DNA of 64,000 nt. It comes from Crossaster papposus. Lineage: Eukaryota; Echinodermata; Asteroidea; Velatida; Solasteridae. The position numbers and the translations under genes are program-made. Under the pieces are notes generated by a model, which saw only the letters and a program-made list of their open reading frames with translations, was not told where the DNA came from and searched no databases. Below, in pieces: positions 24,065-36,940 of this stretch. The number at the start of each line of letters is the position of its first letter. Positions within the stretch are counted from its first letter, which is position 1. The stretch lies in contig JBAIAA010000413.1 in NCBI GenBank assembly GCA_037893245.1, positions 186,001 to 250,000 of the forward strand, written 5' to 3'.

Positions 24065-25004
24065 GTCTGATCTACACCTCACTCAGCCTGCTCAGAAGGA
24101 ACACCAGAGGTAGAAGACAGATATAGAGTATATCCACGTGTCTGATCTACACCTCACCCAGCCTGCTCAGAAGGAACAGCAGAGGTAGAAGACAGAGATA
24201 GAGTATATCCACGTGTCTGATCTACACCTCACTCAGCCTGCTCAGAAGGAACAGCAGAGGTAGAAGACAGAGATAGAGTATATCCACGTGTCTCACTCAG
24301 CCTGCTCAGAAAGAACAACAGAGGTAGAAGACAGAGACAGAGTATATCCACGTGTCTCACTCAGCTTGCTTAGTAGGAACAGCAGAGGTAGAAGACAGAG
24401 ATAGAGTATATCCAAGTGTCTCACTCAGCCTGCTCAGAAGGAACAGCAGAGGTAGAAGACAGAGATAAAGTATATCCACGTGTCTCACTCAGCCTGCTCA
24501 GAAGGAACACCAGAGGTAGAAGACAGAGATAGAGTATATCCACGTGTCTGATCTACACCTCACTCAGCCTGCTCAGAAGGAACAGCAGAGGTAGAAGACA
24601 GATATATAGTATATCCACGTGTCTCACTCAGCCTGCTCAGAAGGAACACCAGAGGTAGAAGACAGAGATATAGTATATCCACGTGTCTCACTCAGCCTGC
24701 TCAGAAGGAACAGCAGAGGTAGAAGACAGAGATAGAGTATATCCACGTGTCTCACTCAGCCTGCTCAGAAAGAACAACAGAGGTAGAAGACAGAGACAGA
24801 GTATATCCACGTGTCTCACTCAGCTTGCTTAGTAGGAACAGCAGAGGTAGAAGACAGAGATAGAGTATATCCAAGTGTCTCACTCAGCCTGCTCAGAAGG
24901 AACAGCAGAGGTAGAAGACAGAGATAAAGTATATCCACGTGTCTCACTCAGCCTGCTCAGAAGGAACAGCAGAGGTAGAATACAGATATAGAGTATATCC
25001 ATGT
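24065..25004 (+). repeat. 940-bp block, copy 1 of a 2,425-bp-offset duplication
   Basis: This block and 26,490-27,429 share unit order and rare linked variants at a constant offset of 2,425 bp (25 S + 11 L = 36 units). Shared rare features are aacaacag/gacagag followed by gcttgcttag and then ccaagtg. Inside each block a 459-bp (6 S + 1 L) sub-duplication is present (starts 24,290 and 24,749; 26,715 and 27,174). This shows the sub-duplication preceded the larger one. Confidence 0.8.
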
Positions 25005-25805
25005 GTCTCACTCAGCCTGCTCAGAAGGAACACCAGAGGTAGAAGACAGAGATAGAGTATATCCACGTGTCTGATCTACACCTCACTCAGCCTGCTCAGA
25101 AGGAACAGCAGAGGTAGAAGACAGATATATTGTATATCCACGTGTCTCACTCAGCCTGCTCAGAAGGAACACCAGAGGTAGAAGACAGAGATATAGTATA
25201 TCCACGTGTCTCACTCAGCCTGCTCAGAAGGAACAGCAGAGGTAGAAGACAGAGATAGAGTATATCCACGTGTCTGATCTACACCTCACTCAGCCTGCTC
25301 AGAAGGAACAGCAGCGGTAGAAGACAGAGATAGAGTATATCCACGTGTCTCACTCAGCCTGCTCAGAAGGAACAGCAGAGGTAGAAGACAGAGACAGAGT
25401 ATATCCACGTGTCTCACTCAGCTTGCTCAGTAGGAACAGCAGAGGTAGAAGACAGAGATAGAGTATATCCACGTGTCTCACTCAGCCTGCTCAGAAGGAA
25501 CAGCAGAGGTAGAAGACAGAGATAGAGTATATCCACGTGTCTAATATACACCTCACTCAGCCTGCTCAGAAGGAACAGCAGCGGTAGAAGACAGAGATAG
25601 AGTATATCCACGTGTCTCACTCAGCCTGCTCAGAAGGAACAGCAGAGGTAGAAGACAGAGATATAGTATATCCACGTGTCTCACTCAGCCTGCTCAGAAG
25701 GAACAGCAGAGGTAAAAGGCAGAGATAGAGTATATCCACGTGTCTCACTCATCCTGCTCAGAAGGAACAGCAGAGGTAGAAGACAGAGATATAGTATATC
25801 CACGT

Positions 25806-26489
25806 GTCTCACTCAGCCTGCTCAGAAGGAACAACAGAGGTAGAAGACAGAGATAGAGTATATCCACGTGTCTCACGCAGCCTGATCAGAAGGAACAGCA
25901 TAGGTAGAAGACAGAGATATAGTATATCCACGTGTCTCACTCAGCCTGCTCAGAAGGAACAGCAGAGGTAGAAGACAGAGATAGAGTATATCCACGTGTC
26001 TGATCTACACCTCAATCAGCCTGCTCAGAAGGAACACCAGAGGTAGAAGACAGAGATAGAGTATATCCACGTGTCTGATCTACACCTCACTCAGCCTGCT
26101 CAGAAGGAACAGCAGAGGTAGAAGACAGAGATATAGTATATCCACGTGTCTCACTCAGCCTGCTCAGAAGGAACAACAGAGGTAGAAGACAGAGATAGAG
26201 TATATCCACGTGTCTCACGCAGCCTGCTCAGAAGGAACAGCATAGGTAGAAGACAGAGATATAGTATATCCACGTGTCTCACTCAGCCTGCTCAGAAGGA
26301 ACAGCAGAGGTAGAAGACAGAGATAGAGTATATCCACGTGTCTGATCTACACCTCAATCAGCCTGCTCAGAAGGAACACCAGAGGTAGAAGACAGAGATA
26401 GAGTATATCCACGTGTCTGATCTACACCTCACTCAGCCTGCTCAGAAGGAACAGCAGAGGTAGAAGACAGAGATAGAGTATATCCACGT
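25806..26489 (+). repeat. 342-bp tandem duplication (5 units x 2)
   Basis: 25,806-26,147 and 26,148-26,489 share the order aacaacag S, cacgcagcc/cataggt S, S, L with cctcaatcag and caccag, L. Three S plus two L equal 342 bp. The rare cctcaatcag L and the aacaacag/gatagag S are present in both. One copy has cctgatcag in the cacgcag unit, and the last L differs (gatatag versus gatagag). Confidence 0.82.
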
Positions 26490-27429
26490 GTCTGATCTAC
26501 ACCTCACTCAGCCTGCTCAGAAGGAACACCAGAGGTAGAAGACAGATATAGAGTATATCCACGTGTCTGATCTACACCTCACCCAGCCTGCTCAGAAGGA
26601 ACAGCAGAGGTAGAAGACAGAGATAGAGTATATCCACGTGCCTGATCTACACCTCACTCAGCCTGCTCAGAAGGAACAGCAGAGGTAGAAGACAGAGATA
26701 GAGTATATCCACGTGTCTCACTCAGCCTGCTCAGAAAGAACAACAGAGGTAGAAGACAGAGACAGAGTATATCCACGTGTCTCACTCAGCTTGCTTAGTA
26801 GGAACAGCAGAGGTAGAAGACAGAGATAGAGTATATCCAAGTGTCTCACTCAGCCTGCTCAGAAGGAACAGCAGAGGTAGAAGACAGAGATAAAGTATAT
26901 CCACGTGTCTCACTCAGCCTGCTCAGAAGGAACACCAGAGGTAGAAGACAGAGATAGAGTATATCCACGTGTCTGATCTACACCTCACCCAGCCTGCTCA
27001 GAAGGAACAGCAGAGGTAGAAGACAGATATATAGTATATCCACGTGTCTCACTCAGCCTGCTCAGAAGGAACACCAGCGGTAGAAGACAGAGATATAGTA
27101 TATCCACGTGTCTCACTCAGCCTGCTCAGAAGGAACAGCAGAGGTAGAAGACAGAGATAGAGTATATCCACGTGTCTCACTCAGCCTGCTCAGAAAGAAC
27201 AACAGAGGTAGAAGACAGAGACAGAGTATATCCACGTGTCTCACTCAGCTTGCTTAGTAGGAACAGCAGAGGTAGAAGACAGAGATAGAGTATATCCAAG
27301 TGTCTCACTCAGCCTGCTCAGAAGGAACAGCAGAGGTAGAAGACAGAGATAAAGTATATCCACGTGTCTCACTCAGCCTGCTCAGAAGGAACAGCAGAGG
27401 TAGAAGACAGATATAGAGTATATCCACGT
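26490..27429 (+). repeat. 940-bp block, copy 2 of a 2,425-bp-offset duplication
   Basis: Partner of 24,065-25,004. It keeps the double gcttgcttag/ccaagtg signature at 459-bp spacing. Private changes include gtgcctgatc at about 26,639 and caccagcgg near 27,073. The match ends where the first copy continues with a caccag S and this copy continues with an L. Confidence 0.8.
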
Positions 27430-28455
27430 GTCTGATCTACACCTCACTCAGCCTGCTCAGAAGGAACAGCAGAGGTAGAAGACAGATATATAGTATATCC
27501 ACGTGTCTCACTCAGCCTGCTCAGAAGGAACACCAGAGGTAGAAGACAGAGATATAGTATATCCACGTGTCTCACTCAGCCTGCTCAGAAGGAACAGCAG
27601 AGGTAGAAGACAGAGATAGAGTATATCCACGTGTCTGATCTACACCTCACTCAGCCTGCTCAGAAGGAACAGCAGCGGTAGAAGACAGAGATAGAGTATA
27701 TCCACGTGTCTCACTCAGCCTGCTCAGAAGGAACAGCAGAGGTAGAAGACAGAGATATAGTATATCCACGTGTCTCACTCAGCCTGCTCAGAAGGAACAG
27801 CAGAGGTAGAAGACAGAGATAGAGTATATCCACGTGTCTCACTCATCCTGCTCAGAAGGAACAGCAGAGGTAGAAGACAGAGATATAGTATATCCACGTG
27901 TCTCACTCAGCCTGCTCAGAAGGAACAGCAGAGGTAGAAGACAGAGATAGAGTATATCCACGTGTCTCACGCAGCCTGCTCAGAAGGAACAGCATAGGTA
28001 GAATACAGAGATATAGTATATCCACGTGTCTCACTCAGCCTGCTCAGAAGGAACAGCAGAGGTAGAAGACAGAGATAGAGTATATCCACGTGTCTGATCT
28101 ACACCTCAATCAGCCTGCTCAGAAGGAACACCAGAGGTAGAAGACAGAGATAGAGTATATCCACGTGTCTGATCTACACCTCACTCAGCCTGCTCAGAAG
28201 GAACAGCAGAGGTAGAAGACAGAGATAGAGTATATCCACGTGTCTGATCTACACCTCACTCAGCCTGTTCAGAAGGAACAGCAGAGGTAGAAGACAGAGA
28301 TAGAGTATATCCACGTGTGTGATCTACAACTCACTCAGCCTGCTCAGAAGGAACAGCAGCGGTAGAAGACAGAGATAAAGTATATCCACGTGTCTCACTC
28401 AGCCTGCTCAGAAGGAACAGCAGAGGTAGAAGACAGATATAGAGTATATCCACGT

Positions 28456-30207
28456 GTCTCACTCATCCTGCTCAGAAGGAACAGCAGAGGTAGAAGACAG
28501 AGATATAGGCTATCCACGTGTCTCACTCAGCCTGCTCAGAAGGAACAGCAGAGGTAGAAGACAGAGATAGAGTATATCCACGTGTCTCACGCAGCCTGCT
28601 CAGAAGGAACAGCATAGGTAGAAGACAGAGATATAGTATATCCACGTGTCTCACTCAGCCTGCTCAGAAGGAACAGCAGAGGTAGAAGACAGAGATAGAG
28701 TATATCCACGTGTCTGATCTACACCTCACTCAGCCTGCTCAGAAGGAACACCAGAGGTAGAAGACAGATATAGAGTATATCCACGTGTCTGATCTACACC
28801 TCACCCAGCCTGCTCAGAAGGAACAGCAGAGGTAGAAGACAGAGATAGAGTATATCCACGTGTCTCACTCAGCCTGCTCAGAAATAACAGCAGAGGTAGA
28901 AGACAGAGACAGAGTATATCCACGTGTCTCACTCAGCTTGCTCAGTAGGAACAGCATAGGTAGAAGACAGAGATAGAGTATATCCACGTGTCTCACTCAG
29001 ACTGCTCAGAAGGAACAGCAGAGGTAGAAGACAGAGATAGAGTATATCCACGTGTGTGATCTACAACTCACTCAGCCTGCTCAGAAGGAACAGCAGCGGT
29101 AGAAGACAGAGATAGAGTATATCCACGTGTCCCACTCAGCCTGCTCAGAAGGAACAGCAGAGGTATAAGACAGATATAGAGTATATCCACGTGTCTCACT
29201 CAGCCTGCTCAGAAGGAACACCAGAGGTAGAAGACAGAGATAGAGTATATCCACGTGTCTGATCTACACCTCACTCAGCCTGCTCAGAAGGAACAGCAGA
29301 GGTAGAAGACAGAGATATAGTATATCCACGTGTCTCACTCATCCTGCTCAGAAGGAACAGCAGAGGTAGAAGACAGAGATATAGGCTATCCACGTGTCTC
29401 ACTCAGCCTGCTCAGAAGGAACAGCAGAGGTAGAAGACAGAGATAGAGTATATCCACGTGTCTCACGCAGCCTGCTCAGAAGGAACAGCATAGGTAGAAG
29501 ACAGAGATATAGTATATCCACGTGTCTCACTCAGCCTGCTCAGAAGGAACAGCAGAGGTAGAAGACAGAGATAGAGTATATCCACGTGTCTGATCTACAC
29601 CTCACTCAGCCTGCTCAGAAGGAACACCAGAGGTAGAAGACAGATATAGAGTATATCCACGTGTCTGATCTACACCTCACCCAGCCTGCTCAGAAGGAAC
29701 AGCAGAGGTAGAAGACAGAGATAGAGTATATCCACGTGTCTCACTCAGCCTGCTCAGAAATAACAGCAGAGGTAGAAGACAGAGACAGAGTATATCCACG
29801 TGTCTCACTCAGCTTGCTCAGTAGGAACAGCATAGGTAGAAGACAGAGATAGAGTATATCCACGTGTCTCACTCAGACTGCTCAGAAGGAACAGCAGAGG
29901 TAGAAGACAGAGATAGAGTATATCCACGTGTGTGATCTACAACTCACTCAGCCTGCTCAGAAGGAACAGCAGCGGTAGAAGACAGAGATAGAGTATATCC
30001 ACGTGTCCCACTCAGCCTGCTCAGAAGGAACAGCAGAGGTATAAGACAGATATAGAGTATATCCACGTGTCTCACTCAGCCTGCTCAGAAGGAACACCAG
30101 AGGTAGAAGACAGAGATAGAGTATATCCACGTGTCTGATCTACACCTCACTTAGCCTGCTCAGAAGGAACAGCAGAGGTAGAAGACAGATATATAGTATA
30201 TCCACGT
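28456..30207 (+). repeat. 876-bp tandem duplication (13 units x 2)
   Basis: 28,456-29,331 and 29,332-30,207 share the order tcatcc S, S, cacgcagcc S, S, L, L acccag, aataac S, cttgc S, S, caactc L, S, S, L. Nine S plus four L equal 876 bp. Private substitutions are shared by both copies: ataggctatcc (28,505 and 29,381), cagactgctc (about 29,000 and 29,876), cataggt in the cttgc unit, and gtcccactcag followed by gtataag. The copies diverge only in the last unit. Confidence 0.9.
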
Positions 30208-30655
30208 GTCTCACTCAGCCTGCTCAGAAGGAACACCAGAGGTAGAAGACAGAGATATAGTATATCCACGTGTCTCACTCAGCCTGCTCAGAAGGAACAG
30301 CAGAGGTAGAAGACAGAGATAGAGTATATCCACGTGTCTCACTCAGCCTGCTCAGAAAGAACAACAGAGGTAGAAGACAGAGACAGAGTATATCCACGTG
30401 TCTCACTCAGCTTGCTTAGTAGGAACAGCAGAGGTAGAAGACAGAGATAGAGTATATCCAAGTGTCTCACTCAGCCTGCTCAGAAGGAACAGCAGAGGTA
30501 GAAGACAGAGATAAAGTATATCCACGTGTCTCACTCAGCCTGCTCAGAAGGAACAGCAGAGGTAGAATACAGATATAGAGTATATCCACGTGTCTCACTC
30601 AGCCTGCTCAGAAGGAACACCAGAGGTAGAAGACAGAGATAGAGTATATCCACGT

Positions 30656-30730
30656 GTGTGATCTACAACTTACTCAGCCTGCTCAGAAGGAACAGCAGAG
30701 GTAGAAGACAGAGATAGAGTATATCCATGT
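30656..30730 (+). repeat. Chimeric L unit (caactt left half, gaggtag right half)
   Basis: It has the gtgtgatctacaact left side of the caactc subtype but lacks the linked gcggtag, carrying gaggtag instead. It sits at the B/C domain boundary. Reciprocal chimeras, with an ordinary acctc left side and gcggtag right side, are at 15413-15487, 22922-22996, 25272-25346, 25539-25613 and 27633-27707. Confidence 0.7.
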
Positions 30731-33700
30731 GTCTGATCTACACCTCACTCAGCCTGCTCAGAAGGAACAGCAGAGGTAGAAGACAGAGATAGAGTATATC
30801 CACGTGTCTGATCTACACCTCACTCAGCCTGCTCAGAAGGAACAGCAGAGGTAGAAGACAGAGATAGAGTATATCCACGTGTCTGATCTACACCTCACTC
30901 AGCCTGCTCAGAAGGAACAGCAGAGGTAGAAGACAGAGATAGAGTATATCCACGTGTCTGATCTACACCTCACTCAGCCTGCTCAGAAGGAACAGCAGAG
31001 GTAGAAGACAGATATAGAGTATATCCACGTGTCTCACTCAGCCTGCTCAGAAATAACAGCAGAGGTAGAAGACAGAGACAGAGTATATCCACGTGTCTCA
31101 CTCAGCTTGCTCAGTAGGAACAGCAGAGGTAGAAGACAGAGATAGAGTATATCCACGTGTCTCACTCAGCCTGCTCAGAAGGAACAGCAGAGGTAGAAGA
31201 CAGAGATAGATTATATCTACGTGTGTGATCTACAACTCACTCAGCCTGCTCAGAAGGAACAGCAGCGGTAGAAGACAGAGACAGAGTATATCCACGTGTC
31301 TCACTCAGCCTGATCAGAAATAACAGCAGAGGTAGAAGACAGAGACAGAGTATATCCACGTGTCTCCCTCAGCCTGCTCAGAAGGAACAGCAGAGGTAGA
31401 AGACAGAGATAGAGTATATCCACGTGTCTGATCTACACCTCACTCAGCCTGCTCAGAAGGAACAGCAGAGGTAGAAGACAGAGATAGAGTATATCCACGT
31501 GTCTCACTCAGCCTGCTCAGAAGGAACACCAGAGGTAGAAGACAGAGATAGAGTATATTCACGTGTCTGATCTACACCTCACTCAGCCTGCTCAGAAGGA
31601 ACAGCAGAGGTAGAAGACAGAGATATAGTATATCCACGTGTCTCACTCATCCTGCTCAGAAGGAACAGCAGAGGTAGAAGACAGAGATATAGTATATCCA
31701 CGTGTCTCACTCAGCCTGCTCAGAAGGAACAGCAGAGGTAGAAGACAGAGATAGAGTATATCCACGTGTCTGATCTACACCTCACTCAGCCTGCTCAGAA
31801 GGAACAGCAGAGGTAGAAGACAGAGATAGAGTATATCCACGTGTCTGATCTACACCTCACTCAGCCTGCTCAGAAGGAACAGCAGAGGTAGAAGACAGAG
31901 ATAGAGTATATCCACGTGTCTGATCTACACCTCACTCAGCCTGCTCAGAAGGAACAGCAGAGGTAGAAGACAGATATAGAGTATATCCACGTGTCTCACT
32001 CAGCCTGCTCAGAAATAACAGCAGAGGTAGAAGACAGAGACAGAGTATATCCACGTGTCTCACTCAGCTTGCTCAGTAGGAACAGCAGAGGTAGAAGACA
32101 GAGATAGAGTATATCCACGTGTCTCACTCAGCCTGCTCAGAAGAAACAGCAGAGGTAGAAGACAGAGATAGAGTATATCTACGTGTGTGATCTACAACTC
32201 ACTCAGCCTGCTCAGAAGGAACAGCAGCGGTAGAAGACAGAGATAGAGTATATCCACGTGTCTCACTCAGCCTGCTCAGAAGGAACAGCAGAGGTAGAAG
32301 ACAGATATAGAGTATATCCACGTGTCTCACTCAGCCTGCTCAGAAGGAACACCAGAGGTAGAAGACAGAGATAGAGTATATCCACGTGTCTGATCTACAC
32401 CTCAATCAGCCTGCTCAGAAGGAACAGCAGAGGTAGAAGACAGATATATAGTATATCCACGTGTCTCACTCAGCCTGCTCAGAAGGAACAGCAGAGGTAG
32501 AAGACAGAGATAGAGTATATCCACGTGTCTCACTCAGCCTGCTCAGAAAAAACAACAGAGGTAGAAGACAGAGACAGAGTATATCCACGTGTCTCACTCA
32601 GCTTGCTCAGTAGGAACAGCAGAGGTAGAAGACAGAGATAGAGTATATCCACGTGTCTCACTCAGCCTGCTCAGAAGGAACAGCAGAGGTAGAAGACAGA
32701 GATAGAGTATATCCACGTGCCTCACTCAACCTGCTCAGAAGGAACAGCAGAGGTAGAAGACAGATATACAGTATATCCACGTGTCTCACTCAGCCTGCTC
32801 AGAAGGAACACCAGAGGTAGAAGACAGAGATAGAGTATATCCACGTGTCTGATCTACACCTCACTCAGCCTGCTCAGAAGGAACAGCAGAGGTAGAAGAC
32901 ACATATATAGTATATCCACGTGTCTCACTCAGCCTGCTCAGAAGGAACACCAGAGGTAGAAGACAGATATATAGTATATCCACGTGTCTCACTCAGCCTG
33001 CTCAGAAGGAACAGCAGAGGTAGAAGAAAGAGATAGAGTATATCCACGTGTCTGATCTACACCTCACTCAGCCTGCTCAGAAGGAACAGCAGAGGTAGAA
33101 GACAGAGATATAGTATATCCACGTGTCTCACTCATCCTGCTCAGAAGGAACAGCAGAGGTAGAAGACAGAGATATAGTATATCCACGTGTCTCACTCAGC
33201 CTGCTCAGAAGGAACAGCAGAGGTAGAAGACAGAGATAGAGTATATCCACGTGTCTGATCTACACCTCACTCAGCCTGCTCAGAAGGAAGAGCAGAGGTA
33301 GAAGACAGAGATAGAGTATATCCACGTGTCTGATCTACACCTCACTCAGCCTGCTCAGAAGGAACAGCAGAGGTAGAAGACAGAGATAGAGTATATCCAC
33401 GTGTCTGATCTACACCTCACTCAGCCTGCTCAGAAGGAACAGCAGAGGTAGAAGACAGATATAGAGTATATCCACGTGTCTCACTCAGCCTGCTCAGAAA
33501 TAACAGCAGAGGTAGAAGACAGAGACAGAGTATATCCACGTGTCTCACTCAGCTTGCTCAGTAGGAACAGCAGAGGTAGAAGACAGAGATAGAGTATATC
33601 CACGTGTCTCACTCAGCCTGCTCAGAAGGAACAGCAGAGGTAGAAGACAGAGATAGAGTATATCTACGTGTGTGATCTACAACTCACTCAGCCTGCTCAG

Positions 33701-33744
33701 AAGGAACAGCAGCGGTAGAAGACAGAGATAGAGTATACCCACGT

Positions 33745-36700
33745 GTCTCACTAAGCCTGCTCAGAAGGAACAGCAGAGGTAGAAGACAGATATAGAGTAT
33801 ATCCACGTGTCTCACTCAGCCTGCTCAGAAGGAACACCAGAGGTAGAAGACAGAGATAGAGTATATCCACGTGTCTGATCTACACCTCACTCAGCCTGCT
33901 CAGAAGGAACAGCAGAGGTAGAAGACAGATATATAGTATATCCACATGTCTCACTCAGCCTGCTCAGAAGGAACACCAGAGGTAGAAGACAGAGATATAG
34001 TATATCCACGTGTCTCACTCAGCCTGCTCAGAAGGAACAGCAGAGGTAGAAGACAGAGATAGAGTATATCCACGTGTCTCACTCAGCCTGCTCAGAAAGA
34101 ACAACAGAGGTAGAAGACAGAGACAGAGTATATCCACGTGTCTCACTCAGCTTGCTCAGTAGGAACAGCAGAGGTAGAAGACAGAGATAGAGTATATCCA
34201 CGTGTCTCACTCAGCCTGCTCAGAAGGAACAGCAGAGGTAGAAGACAGAGATAGAGTATATCCACGTGCCTCACTCAACCTGCTCAGAAGGAACAGCAGA
34301 GGTAGAAGACAGATATATAGTATATCCACGTGTCTCACTCAGCCTGCTCAGAAGGAACACCAGAGGTAGAAGACAGAGATAGAGTATATCCACGTGTCTG
34401 ATCTACACCTCACTCAGCCTGTTCAGAAGGAACAGCAGAGGTAGAAGACACATATATAGTATATCCACGTGTCTCACTCAGCCTGCTCAGAAGGAACACC
34501 AGAGGTAGAAGACAGAGATATAGTATATCCACGTGTCTCACTCAGCCTGCTCAGAAGGAACAGCAGAGGTAGAAGACAGAGATAGAGTATATCCACGTGT
34601 CTGATCTACACCTCACTCAGCCTGCTCAGAAGGAACAGCAGAGGTAGAAGACAGAGATAGAGTATATCCACGTCTCTCACACAGCCTGCTCAGAAGAAAC
34701 ACCAGAGGTAGAAGACAGAGATAGAGTATATCCACGTGTCTGATCTACACCTCACTCAGCCTGCTCAGAAGGAACAGCAGAGGTAGAAGACAGAGATATA
34801 GTATATCCACGTGTCTCACTCATCCTGCTCAGAAGGAACAGCAGAGGTAGAAGACAGAGATATAGTATATACACGTGTCTCACTCAGCCTGCTCAGAAGG
34901 AACAGCAGAGGTAGAAGACAGATATAGAGTATATCCACGTGTCTCACTCAGCCTGCTCAGAAGGAACACCAGAGGTAGAAGACAGAGATAGAGTATATCC
35001 ACGTGTCTGATCTACACCTCACTCAGCCTGCTCAGAAGGAACAGCAGAGGTAGAAGACAGATATATAGTATATCCACGTGTCTCACTCAGCCTGCTCAGA
35101 AGGAACACCAGAGGTAGAAGACAGAGATATAGTATATCCACGTGTCTCACTCAGCCTGCTCAGAAGGAACAGCAGAGGTAGAAGACAGAGATAGAGTATA
35201 TCCACGTGTCTGATCTACACCTCACTCAGCCTGCTCAGAAGGAACAGCAGAGGTAGAAGACAGAGATAGAGTATATCCACGTGTCTCACTCAGCCTGCTC
35301 AGAAGGAACACCAGAGGTAGAAGACAGAGATAGAGTATATCCACGTGTCTGATCTACACCTCACTCAGCCTGCTCAGAAGGAACAGCAGAGGTAGAAGAC
35401 AGATATATAGTATATCCACATGTCTCACTCAGCCTGCTCAGAAGGAACACCAGAGGTAGAAGACAGAGATATAGTATATCCACGTGTCTCACTCAGCCTG
35501 CTCAGAAGGAACAGCAGAGGTAGAAGACAGAGATAGAGTATATCCACGTGTCTCACTCAGCCTGCTCCGAAAGAACAACAGAGGTAGAAGACAGAGACAG
35601 AGTATATCCACGTGTCTCACTCAGCTTGCTCAGTAGGAACAGCAGAGGTAGAAGACAGAGATAGAGTATATCCACGTGTCTCACTCAGCCTGCTCAGAAG
35701 GAACAGCAGAGGTAGAAGACAGAGATAGAGTATATCCACGTGCCTCACTCAACCTGCTCAGAAGGAACAGCAGAGGTAGAAGACAGATATATAGTATATC
35801 CACGTGTCTCACTCAGCCTGCTCAGAAGGAACACCAGAGGTAGAAGACAGAGATAGAGTATATCCACGTGTCTGATCTACACATCACTCAGCCTGCTCAG
35901 AAGGAACAGCAGAGGTAGAAGACACATATATAGTATATCCACGTGTCTCACTCAGCCTGCTCAGAAGGAACACCAGAGGTAGAAGACAGAGATATAGTAT
36001 ATCCACGTGTCTCACTCAGCCTGCTCAGAAGGAACAGCAGAGGTAGAAGACAGAGATAGAGTATATCCACGTGTCTGATCTACACCTCACTCAGCCTGCT
36101 CAGAAGGAACAGCAGAGGTAGAAGACAGAGATAGAGTATATCCACGTGTCTCACTCAGCCTGCTCAGAAGGAACACCAGAGGTAGAAGACAGAGATAGAG
36201 TATATCCACGTGTCTGATCTACACCTCACTCAGCCTGCTCAGAAGGAACAGCAGAGGTAGAAGACAGAGATATAGTATATCCACGTGTCTCACTCATCCT
36301 GCTCAGAAGGAACAGCAGAGGTAAAAGACAGAAATATAGTATATACACGTGTCTCACTCAGCCTGCTAAGAAGGAACAGCAGAGGTAGAAGACAGAGATA
36401 GAGTATATCCACGTGTCTCACTCAGCCTGCTCAGAAGGAACAGCAGAGGTAGAAGACAGATATAGAGTATATCCACGTGTCTCACTCAGCCTGCTCAGAA
36501 GGAACACCAGAGGTAGAAGACAGAGATAGAGTATATCCACGTGTCTGATCTACACCTCACTCAGCCTGCTCAGAAGGAACAGCAGAGGTAGAAGACAGAT
36601 ATATAGTATATCCACGTGTCTCACTCAGCCTGCTCAGAAGGAACACCAGAGGTAGAAGACAGAGATATAGTATATCCACGTGTCTCACTCAGCCTGCTCA

Positions 36701-36940
36701 GAAGGAACAGCAGAGGTAGAAGACAGAGATATAGTATATCCACGTGTCTGATCTACACCTCACTCAGCCTGCTCAGAAGGAACAGCAGAGGTAGAAGACA
36801 GAGATAGAGTATATCCACGTGTCTCACTCAGCCTGCTCAGAAGGAACACCAGAGGTAGAAAACAGAGATAGAGTATATCCACGTGTCTGATCTACACCTC
36901 ACTCAGCCTGCTCAGAAGGAACAGCAGAGGTAGAAGACAG
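33745..36940 (+). repeat. 3.2-kb block, copy 1 of a 13,376-bp-offset duplication
   Basis: Recurs at 47,121-50,316 with a constant offset of 13,376 bp (equal to 134 S + 64 L). Anchors at the same offset include gtgcctcactcaacc (34,267/47,643), the unique cgtctctcacacagcc unit (34,671/48,047), gctccgaaag (35,564/48,940) and gtagaaaacag (36,855/50,231). Differences are sparse. The block contains about two turns of a 1,474-bp HOR (16 S + 6 L), seen as gtgcct units at 34,267 and 35,741. Confidence 0.88.

Larger units (their letters stand above)
13533..30730 (+). repeat. Domain B: scrambled satellite with short segmental duplications
   Basis: Same S/L monomers, but no single HOR period persists. 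The cacgcagcc/cataggt unit and the caactc/cagcgg L, both from domain A, remain frequent. New linked variants appear, such as gcttgcttag with ccaagtg. Point mutations are visibly more frequent around 17.9-18.6 kb (cctgcgcag, gagctag, aactgtag, gaagaaag, tattcacg, gaaggcag). Several internal duplications are listed separately. No non-satellite insertion was found. Confidence 0.8.
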
